This document shows, one piece after another, positions 1-10,489 of a DNA stretch of 64,000 bases. Position numbers and translations under genes: made by a program. Under the pieces are notes generated by a model, which saw only the letters and a program-made list of their open reading frames with translations, was not told the origin of the DNA and did not search any database. Source of the stretch: Helicobacter pylori (GTDB lineage: Bacteria > Campylobacterota > Campylobacteria > Campylobacterales > Helicobacteraceae); NCBI GenBank assembly GCA_008032955.1, contig CP032046.1, forward strand, positions 1,178,001 through 1,242,000. Direction: 5' to 3'. The first letter of the stretch is position 1, and each line of letters begins with the position of its first letter.

Positions 1-470
1 TCTACAATAGCGCCCTCTAAAATCTGACTCAATTCTTTAAAATGCATGCCCACTCTAATTGAGCTAATGGCATGCATCAAGCTCTCTTGAGAGCAAGCGA
101 GCAATTTTTCATCTTGAGGGCTTATCGCGCCTATGGGGAGAGTGATTGCCGAATCGCCATAATAACCATCCACCTCCACCCCCAAATCCAAGCCTATAAT
201 ATCCCCTTCTTGTAAAACATAATCCGTGGGAATGCCATGAATGACCACCTCGTTTAAGGACATGCACACAGAGTTAGGGAATCCATATAGCCCCTTAAAA
301 GCAGGCCTAGCATGAGAGGATTTGATAAAATCTTCAGCCATTTTATCCAGCTCTAAAAGTGAAACCCCAGGCCTTACTTCTCGCTCTAAAAGGGCTAACG
401 CTTGCGCGGTTAATTCCCCGGCTTTTCTTAGGGCTTTGATTTCCTTTGGGCTTTTAATAGAGATCGCCAT
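1..470 (-). CDS. map: Methionine aminopeptidase type I (3' end outside the window)
   Basis: Removes the N-terminal methionine from new proteins; a cytosolic metalloenzyme with two metal ions. About 156 N-terminal residues are visible, from MAISIKSPKEIKALRKAGE. The segment VVIHGIPTDY carries the active-site His, and GLDLGVEVDGYYGDSA carries the first two metal-binding Asp residues. The ATG shares one base with the secY stop (TAATG), so translation is probably coupled to secY in the spc operon. The remaining metal ligands lie beyond base 1 and cannot be checked. Confidence 0.95.
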   Translation of the reverse strand, partial: MAISIKSPKEIKALRKAGELTAQALALLEREVRPGVSLLELDKMAEDFIKSSHARPAFKGLYGFPNSVCMSLNEVVIHGIPTDYVLQEGDIIGLDLGVEVDGYYGDSAITLPIGAISPQDEKLLACSQESLMHAISSIRVGMHFKELSQILEGAIV

Positions 471-1732
471 TAAAAGCCTACCGCGCTTAAAGTTTTATAC
501 TTGCTCATATAAATTTGCGCTTCAATCTTTTTCATGGTGTCAATAGCGACTTGAACCACAATCAGCACCGCTGTGCCTCCAAAGTAAAAAGGCACGCCCA
601 TAGCCTTAACCAAAATCCAAGGCACGGTAGAAATGAGCGCTAAATACAATGAACCCCACAAAGTGAGCTTGCTCGCTACAGAATTTAAAAACGATGAAGT
701 CCCCTCTCCAGGCCTAAGCCCTGGAATATACCCGCCATTACGCCTTAAATTATCCGCAATATCCTTAGAATTGAACACGATAGAGGAATAAAAGTAAGCG
801 AAAAAGATGATGAGTAAGAACATCAAAATATTATACGCATACCCTTGCGGGCTTAAAAAATCCGCAATCGCTTGCAAGGTTTTGTTGCTTGTGGCTTGCT
901 GTAAAATCGTAGAAGGGAACACGAGCAACGCTGAAGCGAAAATAGGGGGAATCACCCCGCTTAAATTCAACTTAATAGGAATGTAATTCATGATGCGCTT
1001 GTTTTGGTTTTGCATCACCACTTTACGCGCATAAGAAATAGGGATTCTGCGCTCAGCTAATTCCACATAGATGATCGCAAAAATAGTCGCTAAAACAATC
1101 AGCACAATACCAATGAGCATTAAGATATTGATCACGCCTGTATTGACCAAATTGAATGTGCCTGAAATAGCTGATGGAATCCCTGAAACAATCCCGGCAA
1201 AAATAATAAGGCTGATCCCATTCCCCACGCCCCTTTGCGTGATTTGCTCCCCTATCCACATAAGTAGCATCGTCCCTGTAAGCATAGAAAACGCTGAAAC
1301 GATCATAAAGACTTGCATATCAATCATGATCGCTCCATTGGCTCCTCCACTAATACTCCTTAAGCCCACTGAAACGCTCACCGCTTGGATTAGGGTGATT
1401 AAAATGGTCAAATAGCGCACAATTTGCATGTATTTTTGCATGCCGTCTCGCTCTTTTTTCATTTTAGCCAGGTTAGGGAAAGTCGCGCTCAAAAGCTCCA
1501 TGATAATTGAGGAAGTGATATAGGGCATGATACCCAAAGAGATGATGCTCAAGCGAGAAACCGCATTCCCGCTAAACATGTTAAACAACCCCAAAGCGTT
1601 GTTGGAATTGCTGTCAAAAAAAGCCTTGATCGCTGCTAAATCTACGCCAGGAATGGGGATATAAGCTAAGACTCTGTAGAGAAATAAAAAACCCAAAGTG
1701 ATGAGTATCTTACTAGCAATGGCCTTATTCAT
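470..1732 (-). CDS. secY: Preprotein translocase subunit SecY
   Basis: Central channel subunit of the SecYEG translocon in the inner membrane. The protein has 420 residues, close to the family norm, with about ten hydrophobic segments. The N-terminal IPIPGVDL before the first periplasmic part, the GVGNGISLIIFAG loop and the cytoplasmic loop ending RPGEGTSSFL are characteristic. It follows rplO by 39 bases and its stop overlaps the map start, the usual spc-operon arrangement. Confidence 0.97.
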   Translation of the reverse strand: MNKAIASKILITLGFLFLYRVLAYIPIPGVDLAAIKAFFDSNSNNALGLFNMFSGNAVSRLSIISLGIMPYITSSIIMELLSATFPNLAKMKKERDGMQKYMQIVRYLTILITLIQAVSVSVGLRSISGGANGAIMIDMQVFMIVSAFSMLTGTMLLMWIGEQITQRGVGNGISLIIFAGIVSGIPSAISGTFNLVNTGVINILMLIGIVLIVLATIFAIIYVELAERRIPISYARKVVMQNQNKRIMNYIPIKLNLSGVIPPIFASALLVFPSTILQQATSNKTLQAIADFLSPQGYAYNILMFLLIIFFAYFYSSIVFNSKDIADNLRRNGGYIPGLRPGEGTSSFLNSVASKLTLWGSLYLALISTVPWILVKAMGVPFYFGGTAVLIVVQVAIDTMKKIEAQIYMSKYKTLSAVGF

Positions 1733-1771
1733 AACTTATTCCTCTTAAATCAAGCTGATACAACAGGGGCA

Positions 1772-2173
1772 TTATTTCTGCCCGCTTGTTTTGATTCTCT
1801 CATCTTTAATTTTAGAAGCCAAGTTTTTAGCGTCTTTACCGATCAACTTCACGCCTTCAATATAAAGGGGGAAATGGTGCAAAGCACGCAAGCTTGAAAA
1901 AGTGATTTCTTCTAAATTTTTAATCGTTTCATTCTTTTCTACATTGATAGAATAGATATGAGAATCTTTAGTCCTAAAACCTATTTTAGGCAAACGGCGT
2001 TGTAAGGGTTGTTGCCCTCCTTCAAAGCCTCTTTTAGCCTTATAGCCTGTCCTTGCGGTTTGACCTTTACCGCCCCTTGTAGCGGTTTTTCCCATGCCGC
2101 TTCCTTGACCACGGCCCACTCGTTTGATTTTTTTAACGCTACCTTTAGCCGGTTTTAAATTTTCTAATCCCAT
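1772..2173 (-). CDS. rplO: 50S ribosomal protein L15
   Basis: Late-assembling large-subunit protein that binds 23S rRNA. It has 133 residues with the basic, glycine-rich N-terminus typical of L15 ([12 protein letters not shown], then [19 protein letters not shown]). L30 (rpmD), which lies between rpsE and rplO in many bacteria, is absent here: only 17 bases separate rplO from rpsE. This absence is general in epsilonproteobacteria. Confidence 0.97.
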   Translation of the reverse strand: MGLENLKPAKGSVKKIKRVGRGQGSGMGKTATRGGKGQTARTGYKAKRGFEGGQQPLQRRLPKIGFRTKDSHIYSINVEKNETIKNLEEITFSSLRALHHFPLYIEGVKLIGKDAKNLASKIKDERIKTSGQK

Positions 2174-2190
2174 TACAATATCCTTTTTAA

Positions 2191-2634
2191 CTACGCCTTG
2201 ATTTTCGCTAGAGCGTCAAAAGTCGCGCGCACCACATTATAGGGGTTATTAGAGCCTAAAGATTTGGTTAGAATATCCTTAATGCCTGCTAATTCCACGA
2301 TAGGGCGCGTTGAACCCCCAGCAATCACCCCCGTTCCCTCACTTGCCGGTTTGAGTAAAATACGGCTTGCGTTGTATTTATGTTCAATGTCATGAGCGAT
2401 AGTCGTGCCTTTGATCGTTACATGGATTAGGTTTTTAAACGCATCATCTACCGCTTTTTTAATCGCATCAGGGACTTCTTTAGCCTTGCCCAAACCAAAG
2501 CCCACAAGCCCATTTTTATTGCCCACAACCACTAAAGCGTTAAAACGAAACCGCCTACCGCCCTTAACCACTTTGGTTACACGGCCAATATTCACAACGA
2601 CTTCTTGAAACTCTTCTCTGTTAATCTCTTCCAT
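2191..2634 (-). CDS. rpsE: 30S ribosomal protein S5
   Basis: Small-subunit protein involved in decoding accuracy and mRNA helicase activity. The frame is open from an ATG at 2652 overlapping the rplR stop, but I chose the inner ATG at 2634 ([10 protein letters not shown], 147 residues) because an AAAGGAAAGG ribosome site lies just before it. The double-stranded-RNA-binding N-terminal domain contains [18 protein letters not shown]. The C-terminal domain includes [17 protein letters not shown]. Confidence 0.95.
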
Positions 2635-2648
2635 ACCTTTCCTTTCTG

Positions 2649-3005
2649 TCATAGAGCGATCCCGTTCTCTCTCAAGCTTTCAGCAAACGCTGCCACCACG
2701 CCATGATAGAGGTAACCATTCCTGTCATAAACCGCTCGCTCAATCCCTGCTTTTTTCAATTCTTCAGCAAAGAGAGCGCCTAATTTTTTAGCGTCTTCTT
2801 GCGTGTTTTTAAAGCCCATTTTCCTGCCGTCAATATGCGTTATAGTGCTTTGTTTAACATCATCAATCGCTTGTGCATAGAAATAGCGATTCGAACGAAA
2901 AACGCTCACCCTAGGCCTTAATTTATCGCCCAAGAGTTTGCTTTTAATCCTTAATTTTCGGCGATCCCTTAAGGCTTTCTTTTTATACAATGCTTTCGCG
3001 TTCAT
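2649..3005 (-). CDS. rplR: 50S ribosomal protein L18
   Basis: Binds 5S rRNA in the central protuberance of the large subunit. 118 residues from [19 protein letters not shown], with the conserved [16 protein letters not shown] segment and a C-terminal [16 protein letters not shown]. The start is taken at the ATG at 3005 behind AAGGTGGAG; a GTG directly before it would add one residue. Its stop overlaps an upstream in-frame ATG of rpsE. Confidence 0.95.
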
Positions 3006-3018
3006 CACTCCACCTTAT

Positions 3019-3555
3019 TTATTTTTTAGCTGTCTTACCAGCTTTTCTAATAATGACTTCATTGCTGTATTTCACGCCCTTACCCTTGTATGGCTCTGGG
3101 GGTCTGAAGCTCCTGATTTCAGCGGCGACTTGCCCTACTTTTTGCTTATCGCTCCCTTTGATAGTAATCGTGTTTTTTTCCACCACCATTTCAATCCCTG
3201 CTGGAATGGGGTATTTCACTGGGTGGCTAAAACCCAAACTCAAATCCAAAGTTTTATTGCCCAAAGCCACCTTATAGCCCACGCCATTGACTTCTAAAGT
3301 CTTACTAAAGCCGGTGCTTAAGCCTATTACAATGTTGTTGGCTAACGCCCCATAAGTCCCCCAATAAGCCCTAGACTGCGCGTCTTCGCCCACAGGCTGG
3401 AAACTCAATTGGTTGTTTTCAAGCGTGATTTTCACTCGGTTGTGAGTTTCTAACTCATGCTTTTCTTTGCTGTTTTTAAAAAGAAGCTTGCTCCCTTCAA
3501 CGCTCGCTTGCACAGAGCTTGGAATTTCAATGATTCTTTTCCCAATTCTTGACAT
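3019..3555 (-). CDS. rplF: 50S ribosomal protein L6
   Basis: Large-subunit protein near the factor-binding site. The open frame begins at 3600, but the family N-terminus [13 protein letters not shown] starts at 3555 with AAGGA upstream, giving 178 residues. The C-terminal signature [24 protein letters not shown] is present over its full length. The longer frame at the 5' side is just overlap with rpsH. Confidence 0.96.
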   Translation of the reverse strand: MSRIGKRIIEIPSSVQASVEGSKLLFKNSKEKHELETHNRVKITLENNQLSFQPVGEDAQSRAYWGTYGALANNIVIGLSTGFSKTLEVNGVGYKVALGNKTLDLSLGFSHPVKYPIPAGIEMVVEKNTITIKGSDKQKVGQVAAEIRSFRPPEPYKGKGVKYSNEVIIRKAGKTAKK

Positions 3556-3565
3556 TTTTAATCCT

Positions 3566-3961
3566 TTACCAAATACTGCAAAGCACTTCGCCACCGACAT
3601 TCTGTCTGTAAGCTTCTTCGTTAGTGATCACACCCTTAGAAGTGCTTACCACAATCACGCCATAGCCATTTTTAAAGCGCTTCAACTCGTTTTTTTGCTT
3701 ATACACACGACGACCGGGCTTGCTTAGACGCTTCACTTCGCTGATTTTTGAATGCCCTTTTTCATCATAAGCCAACTGCACATAAACCGATTGTTTCTTG
3801 TCTTTATCTTTGACATTGAAATCTTTAATGAAACCCTTTTCTTTAAAAATCTCTAAAATAGAAACCACGATCTTTGCGTAATAAAGCTGTGTGAATTCTA
3901 AGCGGCGCATAGAAGCGTTTCTCAAACGAGTTAATGAATCTGCAATTATATCATTTACCAT
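3566..3961 (-). CDS. rpsH: 30S ribosomal protein S8
   Basis: Primary 16S rRNA-binding protein, and in well-studied bacteria the translational repressor of the spc operon. 131 residues, starting [18 protein letters not shown] and ending with the S8 C-terminal signature [20 protein letters not shown]. It is packed between rpsN and rplF with about 10-base gaps. Whether autoregulation holds in this species cannot be read from the sequence. Confidence 0.96.
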   Translation of the reverse strand: MVNDIIADSLTRLRNASMRRLEFTQLYYAKIVVSILEIFKEKGFIKDFNVKDKDKKQSVYVQLAYDEKGHSKISEVKRLSKPGRRVYKQKNELKRFKNGYGVIVVSTSKGVITNEEAYRQNVGGEVLCSIW

Positions 3962-3970
3962 ATCTTATCC

Positions 3971-4156
3971 TTACCAACTGGCTTTTCTCAAGCCTGGGAT
4001 GAGTCCCTCACTGCCCATTTTTCTTAGGCACACCCTACAAAGCCCAAAATCCCTATAAACCGAATGAGGTCTCCCACAAATGCGGCATCTCGTATAAGCC
4101 CTTACTTGGAATTTTGGTTTCCTTTGAGCCTTTGCTATCATTGATTTTTTAGCCAT
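3971..4156 (-). CDS. rpsN: 30S ribosomal protein S14, zinc-binding form
   Basis: Small-subunit head protein. It is the short, 61-residue C+ type: CRICG and CRVC supply two Cys pairs for a zinc ion, unlike the roughly 100-residue zinc-free form of enterobacteria. Eleven to twelve bases separate it from rpsH and rplE. The zinc form implies some zinc demand for ribosome assembly. Confidence 0.96.
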   Translation of the reverse strand: MAKKSMIAKAQRKPKFQVRAYTRCRICGRPHSVYRDFGLCRVCLRKMGSEGLIPGLRKASW

Positions 4157-4166
4157 AATTAACCCC

Positions 4167-4712
4167 TTATCTCACTTTTGCAAAAGGCAATCCAAGCAAT
4201 TCTAACAACTTGAACGCTTCTTTATCGTTGTCCGTAGAAGTTACCATAGTGATGTTCATGCCATGACTGACCATAATATCATCATAAACCACTTCCGGGA
4301 AAATCAACTGCTCATTGATCCCAAAGGTGTAATTCCCACGCCCATCAAAGCCATTCCGTGAGATCCCTCTAAAGTCTTTCACTCTGGGTAACGAAATCAC
4401 AATCAGCTTTTCTAAGAAATTATACATGCGTTTATTCCTTAAGGTAACTTTCGCCCCTACCGCCATGCCTTCTCTGATCTTAAAACCCGCAACGGATTTT
4501 TTCGCTTTAGTGATAACGGCTTTTTGCCCTGCAATCAAAGAAATCGTTTGTGCGATATTTTGCATGATTTTCATGTCTTTTGCATGCGCTCCAGCGCCCA
4601 CGCTGATAACGATTTTTTCTAGCTTGGGTAAAAGCATGGGGTTTTTGATGTCTAATTCTTGAGCGAGTTTTGTTCTCACTTCATTTTGATAAAATTGTTT
4701 CAAACCAAACAT
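4167..4712 (-). CDS. rplE: 50S ribosomal protein L5
   Basis: 5S rRNA-binding protein that contacts the small-subunit head and P-site tRNA. 181 residues, standard length, with [15 protein letters not shown] near the N-terminus, [22 protein letters not shown] in the middle and [11 protein letters not shown] as L5 landmarks. Placed between rplX and rpsN as in other spc operons. Confidence 0.97.
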   Translation of the reverse strand: MFGLKQFYQNEVRTKLAQELDIKNPMLLPKLEKIVISVGAGAHAKDMKIMQNIAQTISLIAGQKAVITKAKKSVAGFKIREGMAVGAKVTLRNKRMYNFLEKLIVISLPRVKDFRGISRNGFDGRGNYTFGINEQLIFPEVVYDDIMVSHGMNITMVTSTDNDKEAFKLLELLGLPFAKVR

Positions 4713-4724
4713 GTATCCAACTCC

Positions 4725-4946
4725 TTAGGCTTTCTTCACATTGGAAATGTGCATGGGCTTTTCTTTATGGATAAAGCCCCCTTTAGGGTTATCATCAGTA
4801 GGTTTAATCGCTTTTTTCACCACTTTACACCCTTCAACAACCACTTGAGAAGTCTTAGGCAACACCGCTAAAACCTTAGCGACCTTACCCTTATCGTCTC
4901 CTGCAATGACTTTCACCATGTCATTTTTTTTGATTTCACTTTTCAT
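4725..4946 (-). CDS. rplX: 50S ribosomal protein L24
   Basis: Early 23S rRNA-binding assembly protein. The KOW motif is at the N-terminus ([20 protein letters not shown]). At 73 residues it is shorter than the roughly 100-residue family average, ending HISNVKKA. The ATG overlaps the rplN stop by one base (TAATG), so the two are likely translationally coupled. Confidence 0.95.
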   Translation of the reverse strand: MKSEIKKNDMVKVIAGDDKGKVAKVLAVLPKTSQVVVEGCKVVKKAIKPTDDNPKGGFIHKEKPMHISNVKKA

Positions 4947-5314
4947 TATACAACCTCCGGCGCTAGAGAAATAATTTTCATGAAATTAGCGTAACGCACT
5001 TCTCGGCTCACTGGCCCAAAAATCCTTGTGCCAACAGGATCTTTTTTAGCGTCCAAAATCACCGCTGCATTGTCATCAAAACGCACCAAAGAACCATTTT
5101 TCCTTTGGATTTCTTTTTTCGTTCTCACCACAACGGCTTTGACGACTTGACCGCGTTTCACCTTGCCATTAGGGATAGCTTTTTTCACAGAAGCCACGAT
5201 CACGCTACCCACGCTCGCATAGCGTTTGTGGCTGCCTCCTAACACCTTAATGCACATGATTTCTTTAGCGCCGCTATTGTCAGCGACATTCAATCTTGTA
5301 AAACTCTGTATCAT
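4946..5314 (-). CDS. rplN: 50S ribosomal protein L14
   Basis: Large-subunit interface protein that binds 23S rRNA and forms bridges with the small subunit. 122 residues from [19 protein letters not shown], with the signature segment [20 protein letters not shown]. It is separated from rpsQ by only two bases. Confidence 0.97.
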   Translation of the reverse strand: MIQSFTRLNVADNSGAKEIMCIKVLGGSHKRYASVGSVIVASVKKAIPNGKVKRGQVVKAVVVRTKKEIQRKNGSLVRFDDNAAVILDAKKDPVGTRIFGPVSREVRYANFMKIISLAPEVV

Positions 5315-5316
5315 GC

Positions 5317-5577
5317 TTATACTCCCACTACTAAAATTTCTTTAAGCGTGAAGGACTTGGTTTTAGAAAACGGTCTGCACTCAATCGCGCTCACAAAATC
5401 CCCTACTTTCACCTGATTGTTTTCATCATGGATGGTGTATTTTTTGAACTTTTTAACAATCTTTCTGTATTTTTCATGCACCACTTTTCTTTCCACAAGA
5501 ATCACAGCACTTTTTTCAGCAAACTTGCTGATAACCTTGCCTTGCACCAGCCTTTTATGCGGCTCTTTTGTATTCAT
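5317..5577 (-). CDS. rpsQ: 30S ribosomal protein S17
   Basis: Primary 16S rRNA-binding protein of the OB fold. 86 residues: [19 protein letters not shown] in the N-terminal half and [18 protein letters not shown] as the family signature. It lies between rpmC and rplN as in other S10-spc clusters. Confidence 0.96.
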   Translation of the reverse strand: MNTKEPHKRLVQGKVISKFAEKSAVILVERKVVHEKYRKIVKKFKKYTIHDENNQVKVGDFVSAIECRPFSKTKSFTLKEILVVGV

Positions 5578-5591
5578 TGCTTACCCTTTTT

Positions 5592-5792
5592 TTACTCAAC
5601 GCTAGAAGAATAATACGCATTAATGGCCGTGTTAATGCGAGCGATATTTCTTCTGGCTTTCTTAATCTCGTTAGGATTACTCAATTGCATGGTCTTTAAC
5701 TTAACGCGCAACTCAAAAAGCTCCGCCTTTTTAGCATGCAACAACTCTTCTAATTCCTTGATACTCTTATCTTTCAATTCAGTATATTTCAT
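5592..5792 (-). CDS. rpmC: 50S ribosomal protein L29
   Basis: Small helical protein near the peptide exit tunnel and a docking site for trigger factor. The frame opens at 5804, but [18 protein letters not shown] at 5792 matches the family start and gives 66 residues. Its 5' end overlaps the rplP 3' end by 14 bases. The conserved [12 protein letters not shown] helix is present. Confidence 0.94.
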   Translation of the reverse strand: MKYTELKDKSIKELEELLHAKKAELFELRVKLKTMQLSNPNEIKKARRNIARINTAINAYYSSSVE

Positions 5793-6198
5793 TTTCGCTC
5801 TCACAAGTTACAATTTTGGTTTTAAAAGGAAGTTTGCTCTGAGCTAACGCTAAAGCTTCTCTCGCTAATCCTTCTTCAATGCCTAGCATTTCATAAACGA
5901 TCCTGCCCGGCTTGATATTCATCACCCATTTTTCCACAGAGCCTTTACCTTTACCCATCCTCGTTTCTAAAGGTTTGGCGGTCAAAGGCTTATCAGGAAA
6001 CACTCTAATCCACACCTTACCCGCTCTTTTAATATGCCTTGTCATAGCCACCCTTGCGGATTCAATCTGGCGCGAATCAATCCTCCCATGCTCTATGGCT
6101 TTAATCGCAATATCCCCAAACGCAATAGAGTTACCACGATGGGCTTTCCCACGATTGCGCCCTTTCATTTGCTTTCTGTATTTTGTTCTTTTTGGCAT
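5779..6198 (-). CDS. rplP: 50S ribosomal protein L16
   Basis: Large-subunit protein near the A-site tRNA elbow. I start at [17 protein letters not shown] (6198, 139 residues); two extra codons upstream are unlikely. The segments [20 protein letters not shown] and [13 protein letters not shown] are L16 signatures. It sits eight bases after rpsC. Confidence 0.96.
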   Translation of the reverse strand: MPKRTKYRKQMKGRNRGKAHRGNSIAFGDIAIKAIEHGRIDSRQIESARVAMTRHIKRAGKVWIRVFPDKPLTAKPLETRMGKGKGSVEKWVMNIKPGRIVYEMLGIEEGLAREALALAQSKLPFKTKIVTCESENEIY

Positions 6199-6206
6199 TA
6201 ACATGA

Positions 6207-6911
6207 TTATTGTCTCCCTCTTCTGCTTCTTCTAGGCTCTCTTTCTTCTTTAGCCTCTTCTTTTTTCTCAAATTGGATGCCTTTTTGCAAAACTTCCCCT
6301 TTGAAAATCCACACTTTCACGCCAATAATACCATATACCGTCATCGCTTCAGCAAAGCCATAATCAATCTTAGCCCTTAAAGTGTGTAAAGGCACGCGCC
6401 CTTCCATATACCATTCGGTGCGAGCGATTTCAGCCCCTGCTAAACGGCCAGAAACGCGCACCTTGATTCCTTTAGCGCCGGATTTTAACGCCGCTTGCAT
6501 GACCTTTTTCATCGCGCGACGGAAAGCGACCCTTTTTTCTAATTGGGTGGCTACATTTTCTGCGGCTAATTGGGCGTCAGCTTGGGGGCGTTTGACTTCT
6601 TTAATATTAATGGAGACTTCTTTTTTGATGAGCGTTTTTAGGCCTTCTTTGACTTTTTCAATATCCACGCCTTTTTTACCAATGATAAGCCCTGGGCGAG
6701 CCGCTACGACCGTAACGCGCAGTTTTTTAGCCGCTCTTTCAATCACAATCTCGCTCACGCCGGCATAATAAAGCTCTTTTTTAAGGAATTTCCTAATCTT
6801 ATTGTCTTCATCAATATTGCTTGGAGCAGTGCGAGTGCTAGGGAACCATCTGGAAGTCCAATTCCTATTAATACCTAATCTTAAACCTACCGGATTAACT
6901 TTTTGTCCCAT
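6207..6911 (-). CDS. rpsC: 30S ribosomal protein S3
   Basis: Small-subunit protein at the mRNA entry channel. 234 residues starting [19 protein letters not shown] type II KH domain with the GxxG loop IGKKG is near residue 75, and the C-terminal S3 domain includes [19 protein letters not shown]. The C-terminal tail is charged ([19 protein letters not shown]). It is joined to rplV with a three-base gap. Confidence 0.97.
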   Translation of the reverse strand: MGQKVNPVGLRLGINRNWTSRWFPSTRTAPSNIDEDNKIRKFLKKELYYAGVSEIVIERAAKKLRVTVVAARPGLIIGKKGVDIEKVKEGLKTLIKKEVSINIKEVKRPQADAQLAAENVATQLEKRVAFRRAMKKVMQAALKSGAKGIKVRVSGRLAGAEIARTEWYMEGRVPLHTLRAKIDYGFAEAMTVYGIIGVKVWIFKGEVLQKGIQFEKKEEAKEEREPRRSRRGRQ

Positions 6912-6914
6912 GCC

Positions 6915-7283
6915 CTACTTACCTTCTGCTTGATTTTTTTTATGGCTTTTAGAAGATTTCATTTCTTTCCCTTCTGCTACTTCTACGAATACATGAGATG
7001 TTGGCTTTCTAATGGCTGTGGCTCTGCCTTTAGCCCTTGGAATGGAGCGCCTAAGCACAGGGCCAGCATCCACTCTGCAAGAAACAATCAGAGTGCTCTT
7101 GGCGTCTAAAGAGCCGTTAGCGACCGCAGAAGCCACCACTTTTGAAAGCACTCTGGCCGCTTTATTGGGCGTAAATTCCAAACTAGCGATCGCTAATTCA
7201 GCGTTCATGCCTTGAATCTGTCTTGCAATCAATCTGGCTTTAGTAGGAGATAACCGCACAAATCTTAATAACGCTTTACTCAT
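6915..7283 (-). CDS. rplV: 50S ribosomal protein L22
   Basis: Lines the peptide exit tunnel; its beta-hairpin is a common site of macrolide-resistance mutations. 122 residues from [20 protein letters not shown]. The hairpin region reads [23 protein letters not shown], with no insertion or deletion that I recognise. Confidence 0.96.
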   Translation of the reverse strand: MSKALLRFVRLSPTKARLIARQIQGMNAELAIASLEFTPNKAARVLSKVVASAVANGSLDAKSTLIVSCRVDAGPVLRRSIPRAKGRATAIRKPTSHVFVEVAEGKEMKSSKSHKKNQAEGK

Positions 7284-7292
7284 TCTACCCCC

Positions 7293-7574
7293 TTACTTGC
7301 CAATCTTTTTTTGGACACTGCCTTTGTGCCCTTTAAAAGTTCTTGTAGGAGCGAATTCCCCCAACTTATAACCCACATGGTTTTCTGTGATATACACAGG
7401 GACAAAAACCCTTCCGTTATGCACATTATAAGTAAAACCAATCATTTCAGGCAAAATGGTGCTTCTTCTAGACCATGTTTTAATCGGGCGGTTATCCTTA
7501 CCCTCTTTTGCCTTGAGCGTTTTTTTCATCAAGTGGTCGTCTATAAAAGGACCCTTTTTAATTGACCTAGACAT
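7293..7574 (-). CDS. rpsS: 30S ribosomal protein S19
   Basis: Small-subunit head protein that binds 16S rRNA with S13. 93 residues, family length, from [18 protein letters not shown] to [14 protein letters not shown], with the signature [15 protein letters not shown]. Located between rplB and rplV in the S10 operon order. Confidence 0.97.
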
Positions 7575-7585
7575 TCTTTAACCCT

Positions 7586-8416
7586 TTATTTATGTTTCTT
7601 TCTGGAAATGATGAGCTTGTCGCTAGCTTTTTTCTTTCTAGTTTTATAGCCCTTAGCTGGAGTGCCCCAAGGCGATACAGGATGACCGCTTGTCCCTGTT
7701 TTACCCTCACCCCCACCATGCGGGTGATCCACTGGGTTCATCGCGCTACCACGAGTTTGTGGGCGAATCCCTCTATGGCGGTTACGCCCTGCCTTACCGA
7801 TAGAGACATTGATAAAATCCTCATTCCCTACCACGCCAACACTCGCCATGCATTCGCTTAGAATGTAGCGCATTTCAGAGCTTGGCATCCTAAGAATGGT
7901 GTATTTATTTTCCCTACCCATGATTTGAGCGCTCATTCCTGCACTTCTGGCTAATTGCCCACCAGCCCCTGGATGCATTTCAATGTTATGCACCACCGTT
8001 CCTATGGGGATATTTTTTAACTTCATCGCAAAGCCCACTTTAATATCCAAACCGCCTTCAGCAGCGATAACGCTATCGCCCACTTTCAAACCGCTTGGCT
8101 GTAAAATATAGCGTTTGTCCCCATCAGGATAGACTACAAGAGCGATGCGCGCGTTTCTGTAAGGATCATACTCAATCGCAACTACTTTCCCTTCAATGTT
8201 GTATTTGTTGCGCTTGAAATCAATAATGCGGTAGAGTTTTTTAGCCCCTCTCTCTTTGTGGCGGCTAGTGATTCGCCCGTTATTGTTCCTCCCTGCTGTC
8301 GCTTTAAGCTTAGTGAGTAAGCCTTTGACACTGCTTTTTGCGGTAATGTCTTTAGAGTCCAACACCGACATGAAGCGTCTGCTTGGGGTGTAGGGCTTAT
8401 AAGTTTTAATCGCCAT
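7586..8416 (-). CDS. rplB: 50S ribosomal protein L2
   Basis: Large-subunit protein needed for subunit joining and close to the peptidyl-transferase centre. 276 residues. The signature [13 protein letters not shown] near the C-terminus carries the conserved His, and the basic tail [19 protein letters not shown] is typical. Standard length, no anomaly. Confidence 0.97.
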   Translation of the reverse strand: MAIKTYKPYTPSRRFMSVLDSKDITAKSSVKGLLTKLKATAGRNNNGRITSRHKERGAKKLYRIIDFKRNKYNIEGKVVAIEYDPYRNARIALVVYPDGDKRYILQPSGLKVGDSVIAAEGGLDIKVGFAMKLKNIPIGTVVHNIEMHPGAGGQLARSAGMSAQIMGRENKYTILRMPSSEMRYILSECMASVGVVGNEDFINVSIGKAGRNRHRGIRPQTRGSAMNPVDHPHGGGEGKTGTSGHPVSPWGTPAKGYKTRKKKASDKLIISRKKHK

Positions 8417-8431
8417 AACGCTTTCTCCTTT

Positions 8432-8713
8432 CTACGCGCCAAGGGCGGCAATGCTAGCGCCCTCTGGAACTTTCACATAAAATTTCTTAAACGACTTTCT
8501 TTGTCCAAGCTTCCCTCTAAAGCGTTTCACCTTACCTTCTTGTTTCAAAGAATTGATTTTCAAAGGCTCAAAGCCAAAGTAAGTTTTAAACACTTCTTTG
8601 AGCTGGTTTTTGGTTACATTTTGAGCCGTTTGGACCACTAAAACACCTTTTTCTTGCAATCCTAATGACTTTTCAGTGTAAAGAATTGACTTTATATCCA
8701 TGATGTCTGCCAT
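8432..8713 (-). CDS. rplW: 50S ribosomal protein L23
   Basis: Forms the main docking site for trigger factor and SRP at the tunnel exit. 93 residues, starting [20 protein letters not shown], with the L23 core [20 protein letters not shown]. It is separated from rplD by three bases and from rplB by 15 bases. Confidence 0.95.
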   Translation of the reverse strand: MADIMDIKSILYTEKSLGLQEKGVLVVQTAQNVTKNQLKEVFKTYFGFEPLKINSLKQEGKVKRFRGKLGQRKSFKKFYVKVPEGASIAALGA

Positions 8714-8716
8714 TTT

Positions 8717-9364
8717 TTACTCCTCTGTCTTATCTTGCACCGCATGCTGAAACGCCGCTTCTTCCATCACGACAGAGCTAAACGCCGCTAAAAGATAAGC
8801 GTTTAACTCGCTCACATCAACAATAAGGCATTTTTTAAGGTTACTAAAGGCTAACTCGGTGTATTCGTCCATGTTCATGCACACAAACAAAGTGTCTCGT
8901 TGCTCTAAAGCCTGGAACATTTGGTTGGCTTCTTTAGTCAAATGCTTTCTTTTATTGTCTTCAACCACACCCTTTATAGCAATTTTTTCCACCACAAAAA
9001 GCTTATTCGCTTGCGCTTTTTCTTCTAAAGCGTATTCTAAAGCCAAGCGTTTTTGTTTTTTGTTGATTTTAAGATTGTAATTGCGCTTATTTGTAGCCCC
9101 ATGAGAGACACCCCCACCCACAAACACAGGCGAAGTGATGCTCCCTGCTCTGGCTCTCCCGCCCCCTTTTTGCGCCCAAGGCTTCCTACCGCCCCCGCTC
9201 ACTTCAGCACGGTTTTTACTTTTAGCGGTATTAGCGCGCGCAGAAGATAAATAATGTTTCACGTAAAGATAGAGGTTATGGCTGTTGATGCCCTCATATC
9301 TTTTAGGTAACTCCACGCTACCCTTTTCTTTCAAATGGCTGTCTAAAACGATGGCCTTACTCAT
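8717..9364 (-). CDS. rplD: 50S ribosomal protein L4
   Basis: Large-subunit tunnel protein; in enterobacteria it also represses the S10 operon. 215 residues. The extended tunnel loop is visible as [21 protein letters not shown]. The C-terminal part includes [19 protein letters not shown]. Macrolide-relevant residues sit in the loop, which looks ordinary. Confidence 0.96.
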   Translation of the reverse strand: MSKAIVLDSHLKEKGSVELPKRYEGINSHNLYLYVKHYLSSARANTAKSKNRAEVSGGGRKPWAQKGGGRARAGSITSPVFVGGGVSHGATNKRNYNLKINKKQKRLALEYALEEKAQANKLFVVEKIAIKGVVEDNKRKHLTKEANQMFQALEQRDTLFVCMNMDEYTELAFSNLKKCLIVDVSELNAYLLAAFSSVVMEEAAFQHAVQDKTEE

Positions 9365-9398
9365 ATCAAACCCTTTATATTATATTCAGTGTATGGTT

Positions 9399-9974
9399 TT
9401 ATACCGCTCTGATGCGTCCATAAGCCCCAGAAAAGCCGGCCACTGAACCCTTTAGCACTAACACCATACTTTCTTTATCAAAAGAGAGCACCTCGTTTTG
9501 GCAAGTAACTAGCTCATTGCCATAATGCCCTGCCATTTTCCTACCCTTTTGCACTCTTCCTGGCCATTCTCGGTTACCAATAGAACCAGGGCGGCGGTGG
9601 AAACGGCTCCCATGCGCTGCAGGCCCGCCTTGGAAATTCCAACGCTTCATCACCCCCGCAAAGCCTCTTCCTTTCGTTTTAAAGCTCGCTTTAACCCTTT
9701 TAAGCGTTTCTAAAGCGCTCAAATCCAAATCGCCCAACTCTTGTTGTTGGGAAGCTTTTAAGGTGGCGAAGCGGTTAAACTCTTTGCTGAGCTGGTATTT
9801 CTTTTGCTGGCCTTCAATCGCCTTATTGTGTTTTTTATGCATCGCATAGGCCACTAAAGCTTTCCCGTTTTCTAGCTGGCACACTTTCGCTTGCAAGACT
9901 TTAAGCAAGGTTACAGGCGTGCTGTTAGCGTCAATGGTGCGGCTCATGCCTATCTTTTGAACTAAAAATTCCAT
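9399..9974 (-). CDS. rplC: 50S ribosomal protein L3
   Basis: Early assembly protein reaching the peptidyl-transferase centre. 191 residues from [18 protein letters not shown]. The central signature [20 protein letters not shown], then [20 protein letters not shown], marks the long loop. In E. coli L3 a methylated Gln follows GSIG; the residue at that point here is Asn. It starts 36 bases after rpsJ. Confidence 0.96.
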   Translation of the reverse strand: MEFLVQKIGMSRTIDANSTPVTLLKVLQAKVCQLENGKALVAYAMHKKHNKAIEGQQKKYQLSKEFNRFATLKASQQQELGDLDLSALETLKRVKASFKTKGRGFAGVMKRWNFQGGPAAHGSRFHRRPGSIGNREWPGRVQKGRKMAGHYGNELVTCQNEVLSFDKESMVLVLKGSVAGFSGAYGRIRAV

Positions 9975-10010
9975 ATCTAACCCTTATTTTATTATCTCAA
10001 TGCGTTAGGA

Positions 10011-10325
10011 CTACTTCGTTTCCATAGAAGTTACTTCTACATCCACTTCAGGAGCTAAATCCAACTTCATCAAGCTATCCACGGTTTCTGGGGTGGCCGA
10101 GATAATATCAATCAACCGGCTATAAACCCTAATCTCAAACTGCTCTCTTGAATCCTTATTGACATGCGGGGAGCGTAAAACGGTGTAACGCTTATTCTTA
10201 GTCGGTAAAGGGATAGGCCCTCTAATTTCAGAACCTGAACGCTTTACAGCTTCCACGATAGCCACAACAGAGCGATCCAACACTCTATGGTCATAAGCTT
10301 TGAGCTTCAACCTGATTTTTTCCAT
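10011..10325 (-). CDS. rpsJ: 30S ribosomal protein S10 (NusE)
   Basis: Small-subunit head protein; as NusE it also takes part in transcription antitermination with NusB. The frame opens at 10352, but [20 protein letters not shown] at 10325 is the family start, has TTAGGAGAG upstream and gives 104 residues. Signature: [20 protein letters not shown]. It is the first gene of the long minus-strand ribosomal block, with the promoter at 10395-10423. Confidence 0.96.
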   Translation of the reverse strand: MEKIRLKLKAYDHRVLDRSVVAIVEAVKRSGSEIRGPIPLPTKNKRYTVLRSPHVNKDSREQFEIRVYSRLIDIISATPETVDSLMKLDLAPEVDVEVTSMETK

Positions 10326-10394
10326 AAACTCTCCTAAAAGAACTCGTTTCATTCGTTACTCAAAACAGAATAAAACAATAAAATAAAAACTGAA

Positions 10395-10423
10395 ATACTA
10401 CTCAAAATGCGCCATTTAGTCAA
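10395..10423 (-). promoter_or_regulatory. Promoter of the S10-spc ribosomal operon
   Basis: On the minus strand TTGACT (10423-10418) is followed after exactly 17 bases by TAGTAT (10400-10395), a near-consensus vegetative promoter. The predicted transcript start is near 10388, giving a leader of about 60 bases before rpsJ. A -35 this good is uncommon in this species and fits the high expression of ribosomal genes. Confidence 0.7.
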
Positions 10424-10489
10424 TAACTTTTGCTATTTTTAGGGCTTTTTAGAGATTTTTACTTCCTTTTTATAAGGAAATATAAAAAA

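Noticed and set aside
1071..1415. Plus-strand open frame opposite secY
   Set aside because: Antisense shadow of a strongly conserved gene, with low-complexity content and no ribosome site.
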